From the NCBI GenBank assembly GCA_964463965.1, contig CAYXED010000002.1:1-64000 (forward strand): a stretch of 64,000 nt of DNA, read 5' to 3'. The notes beneath the pieces are model-generated. The model was not told the origin of the DNA, searched no databases, and saw only the letters and a program-made list of their open reading frames with translations. The translations under genes and the position numbers were made by a program. Origin of the DNA: UBA2166 sp964463965 (GTDB taxonomy: Bacteria > Nitrospirota > Nitrospiria > Nitrospirales > UBA2166). Shown piece after piece: positions 53,286-60,389 of this stretch (the stretch's first letter is position 1; every line of letters starts with the position of its first letter).

Positions 53286-53513
53286 ATGGTAGAAATTTTT
53301 GGACTTAGTGCAGTAACCGTCATGGTTGTAATGTATGCGCTGGAATATCGTTCACCCAAGTATATTCTTGGGTTTGCAGCTGCATGTTTGTTTGCGGCAC
53401 TCTATGCTTGGTTAATTCGATCATGGCCATTTGCAGTAGTCGAAACAGTATGGGCATTCATCGCAGTTCGTCGTTATTTTGAGTTTTCCTCTGCGAATGG
53501 GCTTAGTAAGTAA
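53286..53513 (+). CDS. Small membrane protein, unknown function
   Basis: A 75-residue protein with two to three hydrophobic stretches (about residues 2-17, 26-42 and 45-60), ending in the polar tail YFEFSSANGLSK. GGAGGG lies nine bases before the ATG at 53286, which decides against the ATG at 53277 that overlaps that site. The composition (FAAACLFAALYAWLIRSWPFAVVETVWAFIAVRRY) looks like a real short integral membrane protein of the kind that appears as a single gene in many genomes. No partner or function can be named. Confidence 0.65.
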   Translation: MVEIFGLSAVTVMVVMYALEYRSPKYILGFAAACLFAALYAWLIRSWPFAVVETVWAFIAVRRYFEFSSANGLSK

Positions 53514-53564
53514 CTTGTGTATGTATGCGATGTGATCTAGCTTCACAACATTTTTCTGTAATAG

Positions 53565-53933
53565 CTAAGTATTAGCTTGAAGGTGTTTACTGATAAACTC
53601 TTCTATTTTTTCAAATGCTCCAAAGTAGGGAAGTATTTCAATGTTGCATGTAGGGTAGTCACGAAATAGCTGTTTAACCATTGCAGGAATATCTATGAGT
53701 ACGTGATTGCCTGAGTTTAGAAAATAGGGGAGTATGGAAATGTCAGTAATTCCATCATCGATTATTTTTTTAATGGTATCAGGGAGAGATGGGGTAGCCA
53801 TTTCAAGAAAACAGTATTCAACAACATCATATTTGTATGGTTTGACGGCACGTACTTTCTGTACCGTTAGAGCAAACTCTCTATTAGCTTCTTCCCTTCG
53901 ACTGCCGTGAGCAATCATAATCAGGGCTTTCAT
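53565..53933 (-). CDS. Short CbiX/SirB-type chelatase
   Basis: A 122-residue protein of the small CbiX family that inserts cobalt or iron into sirohydrochlorin. The signature MIAHGSRREEANREF with His9 is present, as is SILPYFLNSGNHVLIDIP, which carries the second metal-site histidine. The single-domain length fits the homodimeric CbiX-S form. It is the last of four closely spaced minus-strand genes. No other sirohaem or cobalamin gene is nearby, so which tetrapyrrole it serves is unresolved. Confidence 0.85.
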   Translation of the reverse strand: MKALIMIAHGSRREEANREFALTVQKVRAVKPYKYDVVEYCFLEMATPSLPDTIKKIIDDGITDISILPYFLNSGNHVLIDIPAMVKQLFRDYPTCNIEILPYFGAFEKIEEFISKHLQANT

Positions 53934-53944
53934 TCGTGACCTCT

Positions 53945-54655
53945 CTATTTTTTTCGTCGTAACCCTTTATCGTAACGTATGGCTTCCCACTCTAATATCA
54001 TTTTTTTTCGAGTGCTTCCCCATCGGTAATTCCCAATCTTACCTGTTTTTTGAATAACTCTGTGACAGGGTAGCAGAAATGAAACAGGGTTTGTTCCTAT
54101 AGCTGTTCCAACGGCTCTTACGGCTTTTGGGCGACCAATGAAATTTGCAATATGTTGATATGTTGTTACGTGCCCTTCAGGTATTTGTAGTAAGGCTTTC
54201 CAGACGTTTAACTGAAACGCTGTTCCATGGATCAACAGATTAAAAGTAGCTCTTTTTTTGTGAGGGGAAAATGAAAATATTTTACGTATGGTGTGTTTTG
54301 TTTTTGTGTTATCCGAGTGAAAGGTGGCATTTGGCCAACGTCGGCGAAGATCATTTACTGATAGCGCTGAGTTGATGCTGGTATTGAATGATAGATACAC
54401 AATGCCTCGCGTTGTTAAACCTAGCACGCAATCTCCAAAAATTGTGGGATGTGTGCCGTAGAATATGTTCACGTTTTTTTTATCACTTCTACATTCTTCT
54501 GTTACTGTAGTGAGCATTACTATGAAATTATGGAAAGGTGTATCTTGTGATGTTGGCGTTAAATCCCAATATTGATAAGCGTGATATTGGGTTTGAAAAC
54601 TATTGCACTGTTTTTGATGGGTGAGAATGTTTTGGCGAGAGTTAATGGGCTCCAT
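53945..54655 (-). CDS. Methylated-DNA-protein cysteine methyltransferase
   Basis: A 236-residue alkyl-acceptor protein that repairs O6-methylguanine by transferring the methyl group to its own Cys197 in LLPCHRVI. The DNA-binding helix-turn-helix is TTYQHIANFIGRPKAVRAVGTAIGTNPV, and the N-terminal ribonuclease-like lobe includes FGDCVLGLTTRGIVYLSF. About 46 extra residues at the start, containing HAYQYWDL, have no counterpart in Ogt; an internal start near residue 47 is possible. The length falls between Ogt and the Ada C-terminal half. The AraC-like Ada regulatory domain is missing. Confidence 0.88.
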   Translation of the reverse strand: MEPINSRQNILTHQKQCNSFQTQYHAYQYWDLTPTSQDTPFHNFIVMLTTVTEECRSDKKNVNIFYGTHPTIFGDCVLGLTTRGIVYLSFNTSINSALSVNDLRRRWPNATFHSDNTKTKHTIRKIFSFSPHKKRATFNLLIHGTAFQLNVWKALLQIPEGHVTTYQHIANFIGRPKAVRAVGTAIGTNPVSFLLPCHRVIQKTGKIGNYRWGSTRKKMILEWEAIRYDKGLRRKK

Positions 54656-54657
54656 AC

Positions 54658-54987
54658 TTATGTAAGGCTTGGGTGATAGCCTGCTCCGTTTGGAGCTTCA
54701 TGCTTATTTAGAGTAGCTCGTACGTCATCAGAATAAAGCGTTTGAATCAAAAATATGCCGTGAGTTTTTTGTTTGACGGCATCTATTGTTTGTTCAAGTA
54801 TTGTGACTTTCCCGAGGAAGTTCCATTTTCCATCCACGTCCTCTACGAGAAACACTCGTACGGGATCAGGGTGAAATATGCGAATTCCTGGACGTTCAAA
54901 GGTACATTGCATTCCTATGGATAGGTTATTAGGAAGGTCTTCTCGTGGGAGTTTTAGTGTATCGTTAAATTCAATAACACTGCCCAT
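54658..54987 (-). CDS. Conserved-looking hypothetical protein, 109 residues
   Basis: I cannot assign a function. The protein begins with VIEFNDTLKLPRE and contains GIRIFHPDPVRVFLVEDVDGKWNFLGKVTILEQTI, a compact beta-rich segment with the look of a conserved domain, and ends with NGAGYHPSLT. It has no signal peptide, membrane helix or metal motif. It lies two bases before the DNA-repair methyltransferase and 22 bases after the SNase-like gene on the same strand, so all three are probably co-transcribed. Confidence 0.6.
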   Translation of the reverse strand: MGSVIEFNDTLKLPREDLPNNLSIGMQCTFERPGIRIFHPDPVRVFLVEDVDGKWNFLGKVTILEQTIDAVKQKTHGIFLIQTLYSDDVRATLNKHEAPNGAGYHPSLT

Positions 54988-55009
54988 TATTCATGTCCTT
55001 ATTGGAGTT

Positions 55010-55513
55010 TTATTCAAGGGGTGATTTGTGTTGGAGTAGTAAATCATTAGGTGAGGGTTCCGCGGATTTCCACATCCCCTGCCAGTTCTTGCGGGCTAAA
55101 AACTCTGCATCTAATAGTTTTTTGTCATGGCGTACATTGGGAGGCCAAAAGTCCCACAAAGCATAACCATTGAGGACCATTGCATGGTTAACCAATGTCT
55201 CCCCAGCCCATAAATATCCCCATAAACGACCTTCATGGTTGTGTTTCTCTTGATCAAATTCGATGTGTATTTGTTTTCCTTCTACAAGTGTTTTTAGGGC
55301 GTTTTGAGAAACTACTCCCCACGGTTGGGTAGGCTCAGGAGCATCGATAGCAAGTAAATCTACCCATTCTTTTTTCCCTTCGATCATCATAATAATAGTA
55401 TCACCGTCAATAACCATTACAGTCTCTGCAGGTATAGTGTTCTGGGAAAAACCAAAAGGTGGACATAGTATAACTGTGAAAATAAAAATTGTACTCAAGA
55501 TCAAAAAATTCAT
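55010..55513 (-). CDS. Secreted thermonuclease-like (SNase fold) protein with altered active site
   Basis: A 167-residue protein with a signal peptide (hydrophobic residues 3-20, likely cleavage after GFS near 23) and one SNase OB-fold domain. VIDGDTIIM, LLAIDAPEP, HEGRLWGYLW and VNHAMVLNGYALW follow the family order. Compared with staphylococcal nuclease, the aspartates, Glu60 and the second catalytic arginine (Arg96) are kept, but the first catalytic arginine is Asp52 (VDLLAID where VRLxGID is normal). It may therefore bind rather than cleave nucleic acid, or cleave poorly. It heads a four-gene minus-strand group. Confidence 0.83.
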   Translation of the reverse strand: MNFLILSTIFIFTVILCPPFGFSQNTIPAETVMVIDGDTIIMMIEGKKEWVDLLAIDAPEPTQPWGVVSQNALKTLVEGKQIHIEFDQEKHNHEGRLWGYLWAGETLVNHAMVLNGYALWDFWPPNVRHDKKLLDAEFLARKNWQGMWKSAEPSPNDLLLQHKSPLE

Positions 55514-55777
55514 TCTGACAGCCTCATCATTGCGGGCATTTCAATTACCTAACCATAGCACAGATTTATAGCCAAATCTTCAAAAGGACTTTGCAAGGGA
55601 GTTATGTACGAGAGTCATTTTTTGTGAGTAAAAAATACTTTTGAAAATACTAGCTTGTAAGTATGTAAAGAAAACTGACGAATATTGAATAGTCGAGGAT
55701 AGTGTCTTTAGGCGTTGCCAAAAATCCGACGCTATAGTGGCTCGTTTTTCCTTGGTCTATCGGTTATCATGCCGACC
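55514..55777. other. Divergent spacer upstream of gcvT
   Basis: About 264 bases between the SNase-like gene and gcvT. I looked for a glycine riboswitch and found no aptamer-like GGAGAG or paired conserved core. No convincing promoter or small gene is visible. The frame of gcvT is open back to a TTG at 55715. Confidence 0.35.
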
Positions 55778-56863
55778 ATGAATTGTACCCCTCTTCATGA
55801 AAATCACATAGCGTTGAAAGCAAAAATGACAGATTTCGCCGGGTGGGATATGCCGCTTTCGTACTCTGGGGCTTTGGAAGAATATCAAGCTGTTAGAAAT
55901 GCTGTGGGGTTATTTGATGTTTCCCACATGGGGCGCTTTGTTTTTAAGGGACGTGGGGTGTCTCTTCTTCAGCGAGTTACTACCAATGATATTCAAGTGC
56001 TTCCCCCTGGCCGAGCTCAGTATTCGATGGTTTGCAATGAAAATGGGGGCATTCTTGACGATATTTTTGTGTATCGCCTTGCAGATGATCGTTTTTTAGC
56101 ATGTGTAAACGCTGCGAATCACAATAAGGTTTTGGCCTGGTTTAAGTCTCATGATGATGAGCATTGTATTGTAAATGGGGACATTCAGGATCAAACAACA
56201 GTAATGGGTCAGGTTGCTGTTCAAGGCCCAAAATCAAAGGATCTTCTCCATCGGTGTATTGGGGATATACTTTTTAGTCTTCCACCACGGGGATGTATTG
56301 AGTCGAAGGTTTTAGGAAATAATGCGATTGTCGCGAGGACCGGATATACCGGTGAGCATGGATATGAGTTATATCTTCCTGGGAGTAGCCTTCCAAGTAT
56401 ATGGGCTGAGTTATTGAAGATGGGAGAAGCATTGGAAATTAAACCTTGTGGGCTAAATGCAAGAGATTTACTGCGCTTGGAAGCGGGGTTTTTGCTTTAT
56501 GGAAATGATATTTCTGAAAACACAACGCCGCTTGAAGCTGGTGCTGAATGGGTAGTTAAGTATTCTAAAGAAAGTTTTATTGGAAAAGAAGCGATGTTAA
56601 AGCAGAAAAACACTGGAGTATCTCGGCAGCTTGTTGCATTCAAAATGCTTCAGAAAGCTGTTCCACGCAATGCTTGTTCTATCTCATATGGTGATCAGGA
56701 AATTGGTGTTGTAACCAGCGGAAATTTTTTTCCTCATAAACAACAGGGTATTGGTATGGGCTATGTGAAACCGTCATTCGCATCCCTTGGTCAGGAAATT
56801 ACCATTGCAATAAGGTGTCGATCGGTTCCTGCGGTTGTGGCAAAGCCGCCATTTCACAAATAA
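55778..56863 (+). CDS. gcvT: Aminomethyltransferase (glycine cleavage T protein)
   Basis: A 361-residue enzyme that releases ammonia from the aminomethyl-lipoyl H protein and moves the one-carbon unit to tetrahydrofolate. Family segments are TPLHENHIALKAKMTDFAGWDMPL, VGLFDVSHMGRF, GGILDDIFVYRL, ARTGYTGEHGYELY with the folate-site glutamate and GLNARDLLRLEAGFLLYGND. The ATG at 55778 gives the usual length; ATG at 55769 and TTG at 55715 are also open and none has a clear ribosome binding site. The next gene, after 118 bases, is gcvPA rather than gcvH. Confidence 0.93.
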   Translation: MNCTPLHENHIALKAKMTDFAGWDMPLSYSGALEEYQAVRNAVGLFDVSHMGRFVFKGRGVSLLQRVTTNDIQVLPPGRAQYSMVCNENGGILDDIFVYRLADDRFLACVNAANHNKVLAWFKSHDDEHCIVNGDIQDQTTVMGQVAVQGPKSKDLLHRCIGDILFSLPPRGCIESKVLGNNAIVARTGYTGEHGYELYLPGSSLPSIWAELLKMGEALEIKPCGLNARDLLRLEAGFLLYGNDISENTTPLEAGAEWVVKYSKESFIGKEAMLKQKNTGVSRQLVAFKMLQKAVPRNACSISYGDQEIGVVTSGNFFPHKQQGIGMGYVKPSFASLGQEITIAIRCRSVPAVVAKPPFHK

Positions 56864-56981
56864 TGAGCATATTGGGCGGTACTCTCCATAAAATTTCAAT
56901 CAATTGTAATAAAGCAGGTAAGAGCTCGTGAAACTTGATCAACAGTTACTAGACATTGAAAAATTTTAACTGAAAAGCGAC

Positions 56982-58325
56982 ATGTTTCATTCCATTACAC
57001 CAGCTGAAGAAAAAAATATGATGAAGACAATTGGGGTTTCTTCATTTGAGGATCTTCTTCAGGATGTTCCCGGTGCGGTGCGCATAATGGGATTATTAAA
57101 CATTCCTCCTCCACAATCAGAGCTGGAGCTTCGACGATGTCTCAAGGTCTTTGCTGATCGTAATGTTAGCGTTGATGACGCGGCTTGTTTTCTTGGGGCT
57201 GGGGCATATGATCATTCAATTCCATCAATTGTTCCTGCCCTCGCATCTCGATCTGAGTTTTCCACTGCATATACCCCATATCAGGCAGAACGAAGCCAGG
57301 GGTTACTCCAAACGATCTATGAGTTTCAAAGCATGATTTGTGGTTTGACTGGGCATGAGGTTGCTAACGCCTCTCTCTATGACGGGGCCTCGGCATTAGC
57401 TGAGGCTGCTTTAACGGCTATTCGAATAACAAAACGCAACGAAATTGTAATCTCAGCAACGATCCATCCACATTACCGGGATGTATTAAAAACTTATTTA
57501 GCAAGCGTAGGCAAAGTTGTCGAGATTGCGCAAGATAATGGAGCGGTAAATTCTGACAGGATATCTGAAGCTATTAGTAAAAACACTGCGGCAGTTATGC
57601 TTCAGTCGCCAAATTTCTACGGATGCATTGAAGATTACGAGGCGATTATCAAAATGGCACATTCGCATAACAGTCTTGGAATTGTTTCTGCTGACCCTAT
57701 TTCACTTGGATTATTAGTGCCACCAAGCGAATTTGGAGCAGATATTACCGTTGGTGAGGCGCAGGGCCTTGGAAATGTGCTTAGTTACGGAGGGCCATAT
57801 GTTGGGTTTTTTGCAACCAGCAAAGACCATGTTCGCCAAATTCCAGGTCGTTTAGTTGGACGAACGGTTGATGCGCAAGGACGCCCTGCTTTTTGCTTAA
57901 CACTGCAAACACGTGAGCAACATATTAGGCGTGATAGAGCAACCTCAAATATTTGCACTAATCAGGCGCTCATCGCATTGCGCACAACAATTTACCTAGC
58001 CGTAATGGGAAAAGATGGTTTGCGTTCTGTTGCAGAACAGTGTGCAAAGAAAGCGTCTTACGCACATTCTCAACTATGTAGTATTTCCGATGTTCAACTA
58101 GCATTCCCGCACTTATTTTTCAAGGAGTTTGTCATTCAGTTGCCGTGCTCACCTACCATGGTTAATCGAGAACTTTTAAAAGTTGGAATCATCGGAGGAC
58201 TTGATCTTGGGCCCTATGATGAATCACTAACAAATCATATGATGATTAGCGTAACTGAAAAGAGAACACGAAAAGAAATCGATAGTCTCGTGCAGGTCAT
58301 TAGTGAATGTGTCAAAAAGGGATGA
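56982..58325 (+). CDS. gcvPA: Glycine dehydrogenase (decarboxylating) subunit 1
   Basis: A 447-residue N-terminal half of the split P protein, a PLP-dependent glycine decarboxylase. It opens with a GYS-like helical region and has FLGAGAYDHSIPSIV, TAYTPYQAERSQGLLQTIYEFQSMICGLTGHEVANASLYDGASALAEA and YGGPYVGFFA, all diagnostic of GcvPA. The PLP-binding lysine is on the partner GcvPB. The ATG at 56982 has only a weak purine-rich upstream sequence. A Nudix gene stands between it and gcvPB. Confidence 0.94.
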   Translation: MFHSITPAEEKNMMKTIGVSSFEDLLQDVPGAVRIMGLLNIPPPQSELELRRCLKVFADRNVSVDDAACFLGAGAYDHSIPSIVPALASRSEFSTAYTPYQAERSQGLLQTIYEFQSMICGLTGHEVANASLYDGASALAEAALTAIRITKRNEIVISATIHPHYRDVLKTYLASVGKVVEIAQDNGAVNSDRISEAISKNTAAVMLQSPNFYGCIEDYEAIIKMAHSHNSLGIVSADPISLGLLVPPSEFGADITVGEAQGLGNVLSYGGPYVGFFATSKDHVRQIPGRLVGRTVDAQGRPAFCLTLQTREQHIRRDRATSNICTNQALIALRTTIYLAVMGKDGLRSVAEQCAKKASYAHSQLCSISDVQLAFPHLFFKEFVIQLPCSPTMVNRELLKVGIIGGLDLGPYDESLTNHMMISVTEKRTRKEIDSLVQVISECVKKG

Positions 58326-58413
58326 TATATAGGGTAGCGTGTGATGTATGAAGTTATGTGTGTTTTTATCCCCTCTTTTAATTTGGGAAGATAAAAAGCA
58401 GCGATAACGCTAC

Positions 58414-58947
58414 GTGATAAATCCTGTGCAGTCACAACAGATTTATAAAGGGAAAGTAGTTGATCTTCGAGTTGAGACGATTACGCTTCCAAATGGGCTA
58501 ACCTCAACTCTAGAGATTATTACCCACCCTGGAGCCGCAGCAGTTGTGCCTCTCAAGGATGATGGGACTGTAGTTTTAGTTCGACAGTATCGCCATGCAG
58601 TAGGAGGGTACATTTATGAGATTCCCGCAGGAAAACTATACCCTGGCGAAGATCCAGAAAACTGTGCACGCCGTGAATTAGAAGAAGAAGTTGGATATAC
58701 CGCGGAAAATCTTGATTTGCTCTTAAGTTTTTTAACTACACCAGGCTTTACTGATGAAGTGATTCACATATATAAGGCGACCACTCTAACGGTGGGAACT
58801 CAAAATCTTGAGCAAGATGAAGTTCTTGAAGTAGTTGAGATGACGATGTCTCAAGTGATGAAAAATATTCATGACGGAACTATTAGGGATGGAAAGTCTA
58901 TTATTGGCTTACAAGCTGTGTGGCTTCAAATGGAATCGTGTACATGA
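58414..58947 (+). CDS. Nudix hydrolase, ADP-ribose pyrophosphatase type
   Basis: A 177-residue hydrolase with a complete Nudix box at residues 73-95 (GKLYPGED...RRELEEEVGY), where the glutamates bind magnesium. The start YKGKVVDLRVETITLPNG and the proline-rich LLSFLTTPGFTDEVIHIY downstream of the box mark the ADP-ribose pyrophosphatase subfamily (NudF/YqkG-like). The start is a GTG at 58414; a GTG at 58426 is possible. Its stop overlaps the gcvPB start by four bases, so it is translated together with the glycine cleavage genes although no biochemical link is known. Confidence 0.9.
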   Translation: MINPVQSQQIYKGKVVDLRVETITLPNGLTSTLEIITHPGAAAVVPLKDDGTVVLVRQYRHAVGGYIYEIPAGKLYPGEDPENCARRELEEEVGYTAENLDLLLSFLTTPGFTDEVIHIYKATTLTVGTQNLEQDEVLEVVEMTMSQVMKNIHDGTIRDGKSIIGLQAVWLQMESCT

Positions 58948-60389
58948 CTGAGCCAACTATTTTTGAATTGAGTGCCGAGGGCCGCCCTGGGTATCTGCTC
59001 CCTCCCATTGATGTTCCTGATGTACCGATAGAAAAACTGTTTCCTCCGCAGCTGATTCGTAAAAAGTTATATCTCCCAGAAGTTAGCGAGTTTCAAGTGG
59101 TACGCCACTTTACCCGTCTTTCAAAAACTACGTTTGGCATTGATGAGGGTTTTTACCCATTAGGGTCATGTACTATGAAGTACAATCCAAAACTCAATGA
59201 AGAAATTGCAAATCTCTCAGGTTTTGCTAGTCTGCATCCGCTGCAATTACCAGAATATTGTCAAGGGACATTACAGCTAATTTACGATCTTGAAGGATTG
59301 CTAAAAGAGATTTCAGGTCTTGATCGTATATCACTACAGCCTACGGCTGGGGCGCAGGCAGAGTTTGCGGGAATGCTAATGGTTCGTGCTTATCATCAGC
59401 AGCATAGCGGCACTCCACGAACAAAGGTTCTCATCCCTGATTCCGCTCATGGGACAAATCCTGCAAGTGCTATTTTGGCTGGATATAAAATTGAAGTCGT
59501 GAAGTCAGGGCCCGATGGACTTGTTGATATTGAAAACTTAAAACAACATCTCGATACTGATTGTGCCGCACTCATGCTGACAAACCCTAATACGCTTGGT
59601 TTATTTGAAAAAGAGATTTTAGAAATTTCTGAACTTGTACATTCCGTAGGTGTTCAGTTGTATCTCGATGGAGCTAATCTCAACGCACTTGTTGGAATGG
59701 CCAAGCCTGGAGACATGGGTTTTGACGTAGTGCATTTCAATTTGCACAAAACATTTTCAACTCCACATGGTGGAGGTGGTCCCGGTGCAGGCGCGTTGGG
59801 AGTAAAGTCACATTTAGAGCCTTATCTGCCTTCTCCGACTGTTGAGCTAAGGAACACTAAGTATATTCTGGACTCTGATAGGCCTAATTCGATAGGGCGG
59901 GTGGCGACGTATTTTGGAAATGTGGGTATGTTGGTCAGAGCATTTACTTACATTAGTCGCTTAGGACATACTGGACTCCAAGCTGTCAGTCGACTGGCAA
60001 TTTTGAATGCCAACTATATTCGTAAGCGACTGGAGAATGACTATTACATTCCATACAATCGACCATGTTTGCATGAGTGTGTAATTTCAGCTAAAGATTT
60101 CAAATCTTATGATGTTCATGCATGGGATATTGCTAAACGTCTACTTGACTATGGGTTTTATGCACCAACGGTTAATTTTCCACTGATTGTTGAGGAAGCC
60201 TTAATGATTGAACCTACCGAAACAGAACCTAAAGCTAGTCTTGATGCCTTTTGCGATGCAATGATTGCAATTGCAAATGAAGTGAAGACAGATGCTACCC
60301 TGGTGAAAAATGCGCCTCATGCGTTACATGTTTCAAGAATTGATGAGGTGACTGCAGCACGTCAACTCGATTTACGCGAAGTGCCTTGA
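58944..60389 (+). CDS. gcvPB: Glycine dehydrogenase (decarboxylating) subunit 2
   Basis: A 481-residue C-terminal half of the split P protein. Lys269 in FNLHKTFSTPHGGGGPG binds pyridoxal phosphate. EGFYPLGSCTMKYNPKLNEE and IPDSAHGTNPASA are other diagnostic segments. The ATG at 58944 overlaps the Nudix stop and gives the normal N-terminus TEPTIFELS; an in-frame ATG at 58920 would extend into the Nudix gene. Its stop overlaps the mutS start by four bases. With gcvPA it forms the decarboxylase that loads the lipoyl H protein, whose gene is not here. Confidence 0.95.
   Translation: MTEPTIFELSAEGRPGYLLPPIDVPDVPIEKLFPPQLIRKKLYLPEVSEFQVVRHFTRLSKTTFGIDEGFYPLGSCTMKYNPKLNEEIANLSGFASLHPLQLPEYCQGTLQLIYDLEGLLKEISGLDRISLQPTAGAQAEFAGMLMVRAYHQQHSGTPRTKVLIPDSAHGTNPASAILAGYKIEVVKSGPDGLVDIENLKQHLDTDCAALMLTNPNTLGLFEKEILEISELVHSVGVQLYLDGANLNALVGMAKPGDMGFDVVHFNLHKTFSTPHGGGGPGAGALGVKSHLEPYLPSPTVELRNTKYILDSDRPNSIGRVATYFGNVGMLVRAFTYISRLGHTGLQAVSRLAILNANYIRKRLENDYYIPYNRPCLHECVISAKDFKSYDVHAWDIAKRLLDYGFYAPTVNFPLIVEEALMIEPTETEPKASLDAFCDAMIAIANEVKTDATLVKNAPHALHVSRIDEVTAARQLDLREVP

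Noticed and set aside
55514..55777. Glycine riboswitch ahead of gcvT
   Set aside because: No aptamer core or paired tandem structure could be recognised by eye.
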